Notes under the pieces: generated by a model
Database searches by the model: none
The model's input: the letters and a program-made list of their open reading frames with translations, nothing else
Told to the model about the DNA's origin: nothing
Source: Bdellovibrionales bacterium
GTDB taxonomy: Bacteria; Bdellovibrionota; UBA1018; CAIMNF01
NCBI GenBank assembly: GCA_947372355.1
Contig: CANBTI010000017.1
Coordinates: 1-41,193, forward strand
Length of the DNA: 41,193 bases
Direction of reading: 5' to 3'
In this document: piece after piece, positions 1 to 7,980 of the stretch
Numbering within the stretch: position 1 is the stretch's first letter
Layout of the letters: each line of letters opens with the position of its first letter
Made by a program: the position numbers and the translations under genes

Positions 1-1182
1 GGAATTGGCCCTTCTGATTTTAATCGCCCAGTAGAATCCTTCAGTGGTGGGTGGAAAATGCGGATCGAGTTAGCAAAAATTCTTGCTCTTCAGCCCGATG
101 TTTTATTGATGGATGAGCCTACCAATCACTTGGATTTGGAAACCATCATTTGGTTAGAAGATTGGCTAAAAAATTATAAAGGCGCATTGGTCATGACTTG
201 CCATGATCGCGAATTCATGAATCGATTGGTGAATCGCATTGTTGAAGTGGCAAATAAAACAATCACTACTTATACCGGTGATTATGATTTTTATATTCGT
301 GAGCGTGATATTCGTCGTGAGCAATTGATGTCGCAAGTGAAACGCCAGCAAGACATGCTCGCCAAAGAAGAAGAGTTCATCGCCAGATTTGCTGCTCGAG
401 CATCCCATGCCGCTCAGGTGCAATCTCGTGTTAAAAAACTAGAAAAAATTGAAAGAATTGAAATTCCAGCTGAAGAGCGAACCATGAATTTTGAATTTCC
501 AGAACCTCCTCGCAGCGGAACTGATGTGGTGAAGTTTACCGATCTCGGCAAAATTTATGTGAAAGAAAACGGGGATGAAAAGCTCGTATTTGAGCATTTA
601 AATGGCCTTGTTCGTCGCTTGGATAAAGTAGCGGTTGTAGGTGTCAATGGTGCTGGTAAATCAACATTACTCAAAACCATGGCTGGCGAAGTTACCCCAA
701 CCAACGGAGTTTGTAATGTGGGCGGCAGTGTAGTGGTGGGATATTTTAGTCAAAGCGCGCTTGATGTTTTAAATCCACAAAAAACAATTTTTGAAGAAAT
801 TTGTGATCGTATTCCTCACGCTACCATTGGATTTGTGCGTAATCTTTTAGGTGCATTTAATTTCAGTGATGATGATGTTTATAAAAAAATCGGAATTCTA
901 TCCGGTGGTGAAAAATCACGGGTGGTGTTGGCTACGATTCTTGCGCGTCCGGTGAATTTTTTGATTTTAGATGAACCTACCAATCACTTGGATATTAAAT
1001 CCAGAGAAGTATTGCTTTCTAATCTTCAAAAATTTGAAGGTACGATTATTATGGTGAGCCATGATCGACACTTTTTGAAGGCGATCGCGAACCGTGTTTT
1101 TGAAGTGGATAAAGGTGAACTCAATACTTTTGAAGGAACTTTTGATTACTACATGTCTAAAACCACAAGAAAATTCCATTAA
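1..1182 (+). CDS. ABC-F family ATPase, 5' end outside window
   Basis: This is the C-terminal part of a soluble ABC-F protein with two ABC ATPase cassettes and no membrane segments. The frame is open from base 1, so the true start lies upstream. Visible parts in order are an ABC signature SGGWKMR and Walker B LLMDEPTNHLD of the first cassette, a charged linker rich in Lys, Glu and Arg (about residues 100-145), then a full second cassette with Walker A GVNGAGKST, signature LSGGEKSR, Walker B LILDEPTNHLD and the H-loop SHD. ABC-F proteins of this layout act on the ribosome, for example in rescue or antibiotic protection. Which subgroup this belongs to cannot be decided without the N-terminus. 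A hairpin directly follows the stop codon. Confidence 0.93.
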   Translation, partial: GIGPSDFNRPVESFSGGWKMRIELAKILALQPDVLLMDEPTNHLDLETIIWLEDWLKNYKGALVMTCHDREFMNRLVNRIVEVANKTITTYTGDYDFYIRERDIRREQLMSQVKRQQDMLAKEEEFIARFAARASHAAQVQSRVKKLEKIERIEIPAEERTMNFEFPEPPRSGTDVVKFTDLGKIYVKENGDEKLVFEHLNGLVRRLDKVAVVGVNGAGKSTLLKTMAGEVTPTNGVCNVGGSVVVGYFSQSALDVLNPQKTIFEEICDRIPHATIGFVRNLLGAFNFSDDDVYKKIGILSGGEKSRVVLATILARPVNFLILDEPTNHLDIKSREVLLSNLQKFEGTIIMVSHDRHFLKAIANRVFEVDKGELNTFEGTFDYYMSKTTRKFH

Positions 1183-1211
1183 AAAAGGGGAGTCGGCAAT
1201 GCCCACTCCCC
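1181..1211 (-). terminator. Rho-independent terminator of the GST gene, probably bidirectional
   Basis: A 7-bp stem (GGGGAGT with ACTCCCC, 1187-1193 and 1205-1211) encloses an inner GGC/GCC stem with an AAT loop. Read on the minus strand it is followed by six T, which makes it a strong terminator for the GST gene that ends at 1235. On the plus strand only a short mixed T-rich tract follows, so termination of the ABC-F gene is less certain. Confidence 0.8.
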
Positions 1212-1234
1212 TGATCTCATTTTAAGATTAAAAA

Positions 1235-1864
1235 CTAATTACAAAGTGTTTCTTCTAGTTTGATTGTTTTAAGAACAGCTGGACGTTCACCCACGCGAGC
1301 AAGGTAAGCTGCTAGATATTTAAATTTAGAGTAATCCACTTTTGAGTATTGGCTCCAGCTCATCACTGTAAACAAGTAACCATCAGCAACAGTGTATTGA
1401 GATCCGCAAAGGAAATTGTTTTTTGATAGCTCATGATCAATCACGGCAAATCTTTCGTTCAAGTTGTTGATCGCGTAATCACGAATTTCTTGTTGAGCAT
1501 CTTTGTTCTTAGTCATGTATTCAACTGCGAATAATGGAGTAAAGCCTTTATGAACTTCAGTAGAGATGAAATTCATCCATTTTTTGAAGGTAAAGTATTC
1601 AAAAGAATCTTTTGCAGGAACAAGGTTTGCTTGAGGGTTTTGAGCTGCAATGTATTCCATGATCGCAACGCCTTCAGTGAGTGCTTTTCCATTATCTAGT
1701 TCAAGAACTGGAATCGCTCCAAGTGGATTAAGACCTAGAAAGTGAGCTGTTTCATTTTCGCCTTTATCAAAGCTTACTGGAACTGGTGTGTATTTGATTC
1801 CTGCTTCATTTAAAGCAATGTGAGAAGCCATAGAGCATGCGCCCTCTGAAAAATAGAGTTTCAT
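1235..1864 (-). CDS. gst: Glutathione S-transferase, beta class
   Basis: A 209-aa cytosolic protein with a thioredoxin-like N-terminal domain followed by an all-alpha GST C-terminal domain. The start YFSEGACSMASHIAL matches the beta-class pattern, with the catalytic-type Cys at residue 10. The NPLGAIPVLE motif carries the cis-proline of the glutathione site, and VADGYLF is the N-capping box of the C-terminal domain. Length is normal for the class. The ATG at 1864 is chosen because AAAGGAA lies at the right distance upstream and the family consensus begins MKLYxSxGACS; a 21-aa longer frame upstream has no support. It likely detoxifies electrophiles or peroxides with glutathione, which fits the gshA gene elsewhere in the window. 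Confidence 0.92.
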   Translation of the reverse strand: MKLYFSEGACSMASHIALNEAGIKYTPVPVSFDKGENETAHFLGLNPLGAIPVLELDNGKALTEGVAIMEYIAAQNPQANLVPAKDSFEYFTFKKWMNFISTEVHKGFTPLFAVEYMTKNKDAQQEIRDYAINNLNERFAVIDHELSKNNFLCGSQYTVADGYLFTVMSWSQYSKVDYSKFKYLAAYLARVGERPAVLKTIKLEETLCN

Positions 1865-2036
1865 ATAAATTCCTTTCGTGAATTGGGTTATAGAATGCTG
1901 ATATTGCAAATAAGAGTCAAACCACAAAATTTTGTCGGGGAGTATTAAAGCTAAAACACGAATAATATGCCATTAATTGCTTAACGCGTGCTGTTTTTGC
2001 ACCCTGTAAAAGTAATTCCAAGGTAAACTGTTCATA

Positions 2037-2807
2037 ATGAAATATTATCTCTTATCATTATTTTTAATTTCAGGAATTTCGATCAATGCAGCGGAAATAA
2101 AAAAAGCGACGATCTCAGCTGCAACCCCAGCTCCTGCATTTCCAGATCGTATTTTAAAATATTATGAAATTGGTAAAACAGATGGACCTGTCCTTTACAC
2201 ACAAAAAATTCAATACCAAAAATTACCTTCTGGTGAATTGAATACAAAATCTGTGGTCACTGATCCTAAAGGAAAATTAATTTATACCGAAGTGGTGATT
2301 TCAAAGGGTTCACAGCTCATTTCCCAAGTTGCCGATGTGGAACAAACGAAACGACGCCTTTCAATTGAAGTGAAAGATGAACATGTGATCTTTAAAACGA
2401 GTGCCCTTTATCCAGAAAATAAAGAGGAACCAAAAGAAGATTCAGATAAACTACCGGAACACTTTATCACCGGAGCTCTCGCTGAACCTTTTGTGATGGA
2501 GCATTTTACGGAGTTAATGGCGGGAGATACCGTTCATGCAAAGATGGGAATTTTAGAACTTCGTGAGCTTCTATCCTTTAAATTTTGGAAAAAGGAAATG
2601 ATCAAAATGAATGATCATGAGGTGATGGTGGTGGCGATGAAGCCATCCAGTATATTCATCTCCTTACTTTTAAAGACCATTTATCTGTATATTGATACCA
2701 AAGATAAAAAGATGATTCATTATGTGGGTAGAACTCCACTGTGGAAAGAAGAAGCAGGCAGTACTAATCTCAACGCGCTAGATGCTGAAATTGTTTTTGA
2801 GAAATAA
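2037..2807 (+). CDS. Exported protein of unknown function
   Basis: A 256-aa protein with a clear Sec signal peptide at residues 1-18, probably cleaved after the Ala-Ala near residue 19. The mature part is rich in beta-type segments: an early acidic/lysine region, GALAEPFVMEHF near the middle, and a late segment ending with DAEIVFEK. The pattern of a periplasmic protein with a 'KxxxYxTK... HxVGRTPL' tail is loosely like DUF3108 proteins, but I do not claim membership. Its last 38 nt overlap the end of the convergent methyltransferase gene. Confidence 0.72.
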   Translation: MKYYLLSLFLISGISINAAEIKKATISAATPAPAFPDRILKYYEIGKTDGPVLYTQKIQYQKLPSGELNTKSVVTDPKGKLIYTEVVISKGSQLISQVADVEQTKRRLSIEVKDEHVIFKTSALYPENKEEPKEDSDKLPEHFITGALAEPFVMEHFTELMAGDTVHAKMGILELRELLSFKFWKKEMIKMNDHEVMVVAMKPSSIFISLLLKTIYLYIDTKDKKMIHYVGRTPLWKEEAGSTNLNALDAEIVFEK

Positions 2808-3624
2808 GTAACTCAAAATCTTCATTGCTGATGGGTTGAATACTTTGGGTTTCACCCCGGATTGGATTTGCGCTTTGGGAAAGCTGCACTCTTTTTAGCC
2901 ATTTTTCATCCAGTGGTTGAGTGAGCAGTTCTAGTTGATTACTTGCAATCGATGTTTCTTCTTTTTGCCCAATGGTTGCGCCAACTCCAACATAAAAACC
3001 TGCCAGTAACCAAGTAACTCTCATGACCGTGGATCTCGTATAATTAGTCAGCATGCAGGGGATGGAATCATCTAAGGATTCGCGAAGCTTCTTAAAAAAA
3101 TCAAGCGACCACATTTCAATATTTACGGAGAGGGAGTAAGGATCATAAAAAATTGCATTGGGGGATGGGATGTCTTTTCTTTGCATTTGATCCCTAAAAT
3201 CACCCATCTCTAATCGCCAATTTAATTGAGGAGATATTCGAATGGATTTTTTGGAGATCAAGGCGCGAATGGAATCCAAGTGAGGAATGAGGTATTTTAA
3301 TTCCTCTGCGTTTTCGATCGCAAAGTGAATTGGATCCAAGGATTTTTCGAAGCTATAGATTTCAACATCAGCAACGCAATCTTTTAGTGCTTCGATCGCT
3401 ACAATTGCATTTGCTGAAGCGCCAAAGCCCACATCCCAGATTACAAACTTTCCAGGTTTACTGCAGCGTTCAATTAAGCGTTGTTGTTGTACGTGCAAGA
3501 TATTGGCTTCTGCCAAAGGTCCAATACCGGGGTGAAAGGTTTGCTGGGTGTTGGATAAACGGATGGTTTTATGTCCTGATTTTAAGGTGACTAGATCAAA
3601 GTTCTCTTTCTTGTTTTCAGGCAT
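2770..3624 (-). CDS. mnmD: MnmD/MnmC2-like SAM-dependent tRNA methyltransferase
   Basis: A 284-aa Rossmann methyltransferase resembling the stand-alone methyltransferase half of MnmC, which methylates 5-aminomethyl-2-thiouridine at tRNA wobble position 34. The SAM-binding loop is WDVGFGASANAI (about residues 64-75). An upstream TFHPGIGPLAEANI segment corresponds to the family's substrate loop, and YDPYSLSVNIEMWS is the expected 'D-x-F/Y-x-P ... MW' catalytic motif. The FAD-oxidase half of E. coli MnmC is absent, as in MnmD of other bacteria. The start codon has only a very close AGAGGA upstream. Tail-to-tail overlap with the preceding gene is 38 nt. Confidence 0.78.
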   Translation of the reverse strand: MPENKKENFDLVTLKSGHKTIRLSNTQQTFHPGIGPLAEANILHVQQQRLIERCSKPGKFVIWDVGFGASANAIVAIEALKDCVADVEIYSFEKSLDPIHFAIENAEELKYLIPHLDSIRALISKKSIRISPQLNWRLEMGDFRDQMQRKDIPSPNAIFYDPYSLSVNIEMWSLDFFKKLRESLDDSIPCMLTNYTRSTVMRVTWLLAGFYVGVGATIGQKEETSIASNQLELLTQPLDEKWLKRVQLSQSANPIRGETQSIQPISNEDFELLISQKQFQHLAR

Positions 3625-3706
3625 TCCTCTGTTTTACTATTGATTGAAGCGTTGTCAATAGAATGCAACTAATTTAAATGATTTTTAAACATCACTTATT
3701 TGTTAA

Positions 3707-3736
3707 TTGACTCTATTCATCAGAATATGGTAATTT
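3707..3736 (+). promoter_or_regulatory. Possible sigma-70 promoter
   Basis: TTGACT (3707-3712) and TAATTT (3731-3736) are separated by 18 bp, just upstream of the small exported protein starting at 3743. The -10 is weak and the implied leader is nearly nil, so this is a tentative call. Confidence 0.3.
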
Positions 3737-3742
3737 TCGCAC

Positions 3743-4075
3743 ATGAAAAAACTTACTACTATTTTATTGATGGCCCTAGTTTCCACTTCAGCGTTTGCAG
3801 CGAATTGCACTAAAGAAGCAAAAGCAGTGGCTAAAATGAATCTAGCTCAAGTGGCTAAAAAATATGGTTTTGATTCAGCGAACATGGGAGTTGGACAAGT
3901 TACCTTGATCAAAACTAAAAAAGTAAAAATAACGGAAAAAACTTTGGAAACTCTATCGGTATTTGAAGTAGCTGGATATATTTATAAAGCTTCTTATACT
4001 GCAAAAGTAACCTTAGATGAATCTTGTGCTATTCGTAACGTCAGCATTCAAGACGATTATTCCGCTAATCTTTAA
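3743..4075 (+). CDS. Small exported protein of unknown function
   Basis: A 110-aa protein with a textbook signal peptide (MKKLTTILLMALVSTSAFAA, cleavage after AFA near residue 19). The mature 90 residues hold two cysteines (CTKEAK at the start and DESCAIRN near the end), which could form one disulfide in the periplasm. The middle is rich in Lys and Thr. No family is recognised. The stop codon overlaps the stop of the convergent rubredoxin reductase gene by 4 nt, so no terminator separates them. Confidence 0.7.
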   Translation: MKKLTTILLMALVSTSAFAANCTKEAKAVAKMNLAQVAKKYGFDSANMGVGQVTLIKTKKVKITEKTLETLSVFEVAGYIYKASYTAKVTLDESCAIRNVSIQDDYSANL

Positions 4076-5100
4076 TCAGGTTTAAATCCATGAATTTTAA
4101 CCTTGGGTGCATAAGCGGGTGCAGTCCAAGGGGTAGTTAATTTCTGAGTTAAGTACTGTGCAAGCCAAACGACTTGGTTTCGGATGGGCAAGATGAATGG
4201 AAATAAACTTCCTTCTCCTACTTCGGTTACATCACCCAGTGAAAATATATTTGGATCAGAAGTAGTGAGGAATTCATTCACCTTAATGCCGCGGTTACAT
4301 TCCAATCCGGCTGCGAGTGCTATTCCAGTTCTAGGTTTAAAGCCTGTGGCGATTAATACTCCATCATAATCAATACCCTCAGGAGATTTTTTTTCTGACA
4401 CTCTAATTTTACCAGAAGTTTCATCTTTTTCTATTCCTGAAATTTCTGTTTGATAGTGGATTTCAATCCCCAAACTAGAAAAGTGTGTGTGAAGTTTTTG
4501 TGATTGCTCTGGAGTGAGTTGTCGCTCCATTAAGCGATCCATCGCATGATAAATGGTAATTTGATCTCCTCCTGCCTGAGTGCCTGCCAATTGTAAATCA
4601 GATGCAACTTCGCATCCGATGAGTCCGCCACCAATGATCAGCCATTTTGGAGATTTTCCTGAGTTGATGATTTCTTCACGTTTTTTTCTTAGTTTTTTTA
4701 AATCATCAAAACTATTGAGGTTTTGGAAATGCTCTTGATACTTCGCCAATGGGGGAGGAATGGCTGCAGCAGATCCTGTCGCTATTACTAATTGATCATA
4801 GGAAATATCAGATTGGATACCGTTGGTGAGGATTTTTAATTCTTTCATTTCACGATTAATATTTAATACTTCCGTTTTTTCCAATACCTCGATTCCCAAG
4901 GCTCTAATTTCATCAAATGATTTTAAAATGATTCTTGATTCAATATCTGCTTTTGAAAAACCGTGTGATAATAGGGGTCTGGAGTAGTGACCGCCACCTT
5001 CATGGGTGACGATCACTACTTCAGAAGTTGGATTCAGTTTTTTCAATTCCAAAGCCAAACCTACACCTGCTACTCCAGACCCTATAATCACGGTATTCAT
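4072..5100 (-). CDS. FAD/NAD(P)H-dependent rubredoxin reductase
   Basis: A 342-aa flavoprotein of the pyridine nucleotide-disulfide oxidoreductase class I fold. It has the N-terminal FAD-binding GSGVAGVGLALEL (residues 7-19), the ATGSAA loop, a second dinucleotide site IIGGGLIGCEVA for NAD(P)H near the centre, and the FAD-ribityl motif SLGDV. The segment HYSRPLLSHGF is typical of rubredoxin reductases. It should pass electrons from NAD(P)H to rubredoxin. Its ATG overlaps the TGA of the rubredoxin gene (ATGA, 5097-5100), so the two are translationally coupled and part of the rubrerythrin operon. Confidence 0.9.
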   Translation of the reverse strand: MNTVIIGSGVAGVGLALELKKLNPTSEVVIVTHEGGGHYSRPLLSHGFSKADIESRIILKSFDEIRALGIEVLEKTEVLNINREMKELKILTNGIQSDISYDQLVIATGSAAAIPPPLAKYQEHFQNLNSFDDLKKLRKKREEIINSGKSPKWLIIGGGLIGCEVASDLQLAGTQAGGDQITIYHAMDRLMERQLTPEQSQKLHTHFSSLGIEIHYQTEISGIEKDETSGKIRVSEKKSPEGIDYDGVLIATGFKPRTGIALAAGLECNRGIKVNEFLTTSDPNIFSLGDVTEVGEGSLFPFILPIRNQVVWLAQYLTQKLTTPWTAPAYAPKVKIHGFKPD

Positions 5101-5267
5101 TTTAATTCCTCAAAATCATCTTTCGTTGCTCCACATTCGGGACAAGACCAAGTATCGGGTACATCCGCCCATTTTGTTCCTGCTGCGATCCCTGTTTCAG
5201 GATCTCCTAATGCTTCATCGTAAATATGATTACAAACAACACAGATATACTTTTTAGTATTTCCCAT
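5097..5267 (-). CDS. Rubredoxin
   Basis: A 56-aa rubredoxin. The iron is bound by CVVC (Cys9 and Cys12) and CPECG (Cys42 and Cys45). The aromatic core is visible as Tyr7, Tyr16, Trp33 and Trp40, and the hallmark P-D-T-W-x-CPxCG is present. Length is the family norm. The start has GGAG seven bases upstream. It lies between rubrerythrin (13 nt upstream) and its reductase (4-nt overlap), so it is the electron carrier between them. Confidence 0.97.
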   Translation of the reverse strand: MGNTKKYICVVCNHIYDEALGDPETGIAAGTKWADVPDTWSCPECGATKDDFEELK

Positions 5268-5280
5268 AATTTTCTCCTTA

Positions 5281-5763
5281 TTATTTTACTCTTTGATTTA
5301 AAATGGCTTCGTAACGATCTGCATGTACTTTTTCAATTTTGGTGAGTGCTGCAAATTTTTTACGAGCCAGTTCTAATGTTTTAGTGAACATAGCATCATG
5401 CTCTCTTGATTCTTGAGCTTGTTCTGCAAATTCTTTGGCTGCATCAGTAGCGGCTTCAGAGAGTGCATTCTTTTCAAATCCTGGATACATGATGGTGTGT
5501 TCATAACGTTCACCCTCGATTGCTAATTTCAATATTTTCTCAACCGTCAGTTGCTCTTTTGGATAAATAAGAGTGAGGTGAGAAAATGCATGCTGGGTTT
5601 CTTGTGCAGCAGTTTCTTCAAATACCTTTGCCACTTCTTCATCTCCTAGTTCGCGAGCGATTTTAGCAAAATAGAGGTATTTGCGGTTCGCCATCGATTC
5701 CCCTGCAAAGGCTGCCTCTAGGTTCTTTTTGGTTTGTGATTGATCAAATGTTTTATTACTCAT
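5281..5763 (-). CDS. rbr: Rubrerythrin, diiron peroxidase without rubredoxin domain
   Basis: A 160-aa ferritin-like four-helix diiron protein that reduces hydrogen peroxide to water in the cytoplasm. The metal ligands appear as E in AAFAGESMANRKY, ETAAQETQH, EGERYEH and ESREHDAMF. Classical rubrerythrin carries a C-terminal rubredoxin domain; here the protein stops after the diiron domain and rubredoxin is a separate gene 13 nt downstream. It is the first gene of the operon rubrerythrin - rubredoxin - reductase, divergent from oxyR with 84 bp between the starts, which points to peroxide control. Confidence 0.95.
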   Translation of the reverse strand: MSNKTFDQSQTKKNLEAAFAGESMANRKYLYFAKIARELGDEEVAKVFEETAAQETQHAFSHLTLIYPKEQLTVEKILKLAIEGERYEHTIMYPGFEKNALSEAATDAAKEFAEQAQESREHDAMFTKTLELARKKFAALTKIEKVHADRYEAILNQRVK

Positions 5764-5786
5764 AATTGTTCTCCTTCTTATAGAAT

Positions 5787-5849
5787 ATCGGCTAAAACTA
5801 TTGATTAGTATAATTGATTAATGATAAGATAATGATAGGTAAAAACTAT
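5787..5849. promoter_or_regulatory. Candidate OxyR-binding region between rubrerythrin operon and oxyR
   Basis: The intergenic region holds ATAG-N7-CTAT at 5835-5849, which also keeps the internal T and A of the published OxyR half-site pattern ATAGNTnnnAnCTAT. A second weaker copy, ATCG-N7-CTAT, is at 5787-5801. A perfect -10 hexamer TATAAT (5809-5814) for oxyR lies between them. The strong half-site overlaps the oxyR start codon at 5848, as expected for negative autoregulation. Binding is inferred from motif and context only. Confidence 0.55.
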
Positions 5850-6777
5850 GAATGTTTCTGATCTTACGCTTCGTGATCTTGAGTATATGGTAGCAGTGTC
5901 AGAGTTTGCTCATTTTGGAAAGGCCGCCCTGGCACTGCATGTATCTCAGCCTACATTAAGCGCTCAAATTAAAAAAATCGAAGGGGTTTTGGGTGTGGCT
6001 CTATTCGAACGTAATAATCGGAGAGTGGGCATTACCGAGCAAGGCCAACTCATTATTAATCAATCGAGAGTTGTGTTGGATGAGAGTCGTAAAATCATTT
6101 CCATTGCTCAGGGAAAAATTGAAATTCTAAGCGGACCATTTAAACTGGGCGCAATTGCTAGTTTGGGTCCTTATTATTTCCCCTATATCTTGGGCCCACT
6201 CAAAAAGGCTTTTCCAAAATTAGAAATTTTCATCAAAGAAGGACTCACTGAAAACTTACTGGAAGAACTTCGAGCTGGAAAATTAGATGCCATTCTTGCG
6301 TCCAATACATTTCCTGAAGATGGACTTCGCGTTGAGACTTTGTTTTTTGAGCCCTTTATGTTGGCGATGCCTTCAGAACATGAATTTGCACATGCAAAAG
6401 CTTTACCTCATTTAAAAGAACTCCGAGCGAGCGATATGATTTTGCTCGAGGATGGGCATTGTTTAAAGGATCAGGCTGTGGGGTTTTGCGCCAGTAATCG
6501 TAGGGGAAATATTCAAAAGCTATACGCAACCAGTATTGAAACTCTGAGGCAATTGGTGGCTACCGGAATGGGGTATACGCTCATTCCTAAAATGGCAGTT
6601 TATCCAGATCCAAGATTAAAAAAATTAATTACTTACCGTGAATTTGATCAATCGCAGGGAGCAAAAAAGGTAGGACGAGAAATTATTTTAGTTACTAGAG
6701 AGCATTTTTCAAGAATGAAAGATATTGATGCCCTAAGGGGCTTTATCCTCAAAAATTTGCCCCATATTCTAACTTAA
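5848..6777 (+). CDS. oxyR: Peroxide-sensing LysR regulator OxyR
   Basis: A 309-aa LysR-type regulator. The N-terminal winged helix-turn-helix spans residues 1-65 (LRDLEYMVAVSEFAHFGKAA, then SQPTLSAQIKKIE). The C-terminal effector domain contains HCLKDQAVGFC, almost the same as E. coli HCLRDQAMGFC, so the redox pair is Cys205 and Cys214. These cysteines form a disulfide on exposure to hydrogen peroxide and switch the protein to activation. It is transcribed away from the rubrerythrin operon, its likely target. Length agrees with E. coli OxyR (305 aa). Confidence 0.96.
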   Translation: MNVSDLTLRDLEYMVAVSEFAHFGKAALALHVSQPTLSAQIKKIEGVLGVALFERNNRRVGITEQGQLIINQSRVVLDESRKIISIAQGKIEILSGPFKLGAIASLGPYYFPYILGPLKKAFPKLEIFIKEGLTENLLEELRAGKLDAILASNTFPEDGLRVETLFFEPFMLAMPSEHEFAHAKALPHLKELRASDMILLEDGHCLKDQAVGFCASNRRGNIQKLYATSIETLRQLVATGMGYTLIPKMAVYPDPRLKKLITYREFDQSQGAKKVGREIILVTREHFSRMKDIDALRGFILKNLPHILT

Positions 6778-6844
6778 TTCCACCAATTTAATTGATACCT
6801 ATTCTTGATTGAAAAAAAGTTGTATCCTGTATAACATTTTCATC

Positions 6845-7237
6845 ATGATTAGTTATTTACACACCATGATCCGAGTGGTTGATTTGGAAAAATCAATTCG
6901 ATTTTATACTTTAGGTTTGGGATTTGAAGTTGTTTCTAGAAGTGATTACGAAAAAGATCGATTCACACTCGTGTTTTTAAAATCAAAAGATGATCAGGGT
7001 GATCGCGCACCCATGATTGAGCTCACCCATAACTGGGATACGAAATCTTACGAAAAGGGCGATGCTTATGGGCATGTTGCCTACCAAGTCAGTTCCATTG
7101 AAGCGCTCCAAAAACAGCTCATACTAAATGGATATGATCTCAGTTGGGGGCCTGGTCTTACTCCGAATGGTAAAACTAAAATGGCCTTTGTGGATGATCC
7201 AGATGGATTTGAAATCGAACTCTTACAGTTTGCCTAA
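6845..7237 (+). CDS. gloA: Lactoylglutathione lyase (glyoxalase I)
   Basis: A 130-aa vicinal-oxygen-chelate enzyme that isomerises the hemithioacetal of methylglyoxal and glutathione to S-lactoylglutathione. The expected metal ligands are all visible: His near the start (SYLHTMIRV), Glu in PMIELTHNW, His in YGHVAYQV and Glu in GFEIELLQ. The short-loop layout matches the Ni/Co-type bacterial enzyme of about 135 aa. The ATG at 6845 is chosen because the family begins with H-T-M-I-R-V at this place; an upstream TTG would add 12 unconserved residues. No clear Shine-Dalgarno sequence is seen. Its end overlaps the next convergent gene by 15 nt. Confidence 0.93.
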   Translation: MISYLHTMIRVVDLEKSIRFYTLGLGFEVVSRSDYEKDRFTLVFLKSKDDQGDRAPMIELTHNWDTKSYEKGDAYGHVAYQVSSIEALQKQLILNGYDLSWGPGLTPNGKTKMAFVDDPDGFEIELLQFA

Positions 7238-7597
7238 CCATTTGCAACTGTATTGAGTCACTTCAGGTTGGTGATCATAGCTGCTTGTTTTAACCAAAAT
7301 CACTTCACCCTTTGAAGTGATTTTAGTTTCGTAGTTCACTTCAGTGCAGCCTTCTTCACCGCTAGCAGTAAAAGAAGCATTATCTGAATTGTAACTCACT
7401 CCAACGCGATTTCCTGCATTGATTTGATTCACTACATCTTCATCTTTTGTATTTACCGATGCTTCATAAAAATCACTAGAAGCTGAATCTAAGCCAATTT
7501 TTGAATAAGAATCTTTGCAAATCAAAATATCTGCATGAGCCACTTGAGCAGAAACGGTGAAAAGTGCGATTCCAAAAACGAGATTTAATTTTTTCAT
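7223..7597 (-). CDS. Small exported protein of unknown function
   Basis: A 124-aa protein starting MKKLNLVFGIALFTVSAQVAHA, a typical signal peptide cut after AHA near residue 22. The mature protein has cysteines in LICKDSY, EGCTEV and QYSCKW, and Ser/Asp/Thr-rich beta-type stretches; it ends CKWLGKL. The ATG at 7597 is preferred to one 18 nt upstream because the signal peptide begins there. No domain is recognised. It converges on gloA with a 15-nt overlap. Confidence 0.68.
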   Translation of the reverse strand: MKKLNLVFGIALFTVSAQVAHADILICKDSYSKIGLDSASSDFYEASVNTKDEDVVNQINAGNRVGVSYNSDNASFTASGEEGCTEVNYETKITSKGEVILVKTSSYDHQPEVTQYSCKWLGKL

Positions 7598-7711
7598 GGG
7601 TGCTTTATTACACATAAAAGCAATAATTAGAAGAGTAATTTTAATAAACCTCGTGATTTACATTACTTGGTAACTTGTTGTTTTAATTGATGTTGGATTT
7701 GGTGAATTGAG

Positions 7712-7740
7712 TTGTAATCTTTGTTATAACTTGTTATAAT
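7712..7740 (+). promoter_or_regulatory. mazEF promoter with repeated operator-like element
   Basis: TTGTAA (7712-7717) and a perfect TATAAT (7735-7740) are spaced by exactly 17 bp. Within them TTGTTATAA occurs twice in direct tandem (7721-7729 and 7731-7739) with a period of 10 bp, one helical turn, and the first copy contains the perfect palindrome GTTATAAC (7723-7730). Antitoxins of the MazE type usually repress their own promoter, so this repeat is the natural operator candidate. GGAGG at 7750-7754 is the ribosome site of the antitoxin. Confidence 0.65.
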
Positions 7741-7758
7741 TAAAATAACGGAGGCCTT

Positions 7759-7980
7759 ATGTCAGCGATTAAATTACAAGCAATTGGAAACTCTTTCGGG
7801 TTTAGATTACCGCAGGAGTCTTTGAAGACAGCGGGATTCAGTCCGTCTGATGAGTATGAGTTTTTTACTCAAGAAGGTGTAATTGTTATTTTAAAACGTC
7901 TTCCTCATCATTCGCAGTGGCATTTTGAATCACCCAAAATGAATCAAGAAGATAAAGAATGGGTTGATGCTGATTTATGA
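7759..7980 (+). CDS. mazE: MazE-type antitoxin (AbrB/SpoVT fold)
   Basis: A 73-aa DNA-binding antitoxin. The N-terminal half (KLQAIGNSFGFRLPQESL ... FTQEGVIVIL) is the swapped-hairpin AbrB/MazE fold that dimerises and binds DNA. The acidic C-terminal tail with WHFESP and DKEWVDADL is the part that inserts into the toxin active site in this family. A good GGAGG precedes the ATG. The last four bases overlap the start of the toxin gene, the usual antitoxin-first arrangement. Confidence 0.9.
   Translation: MSAIKLQAIGNSFGFRLPQESLKTAGFSPSDEYEFFTQEGVIVILKRLPHHSQWHFESPKMNQEDKEWVDADL

Noticed and set aside
1865-1927. Longer N-terminus for the glutathione S-transferase
   Set aside because: The extra 21 residues have no start signal and GSTs of this class begin at MKLYxS.
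3330-3590. 86-codon frame antisense to the MnmD-like gene
   Set aside because: Fully inside a well supported gene on the other strand, with no ribosome site or family pattern.
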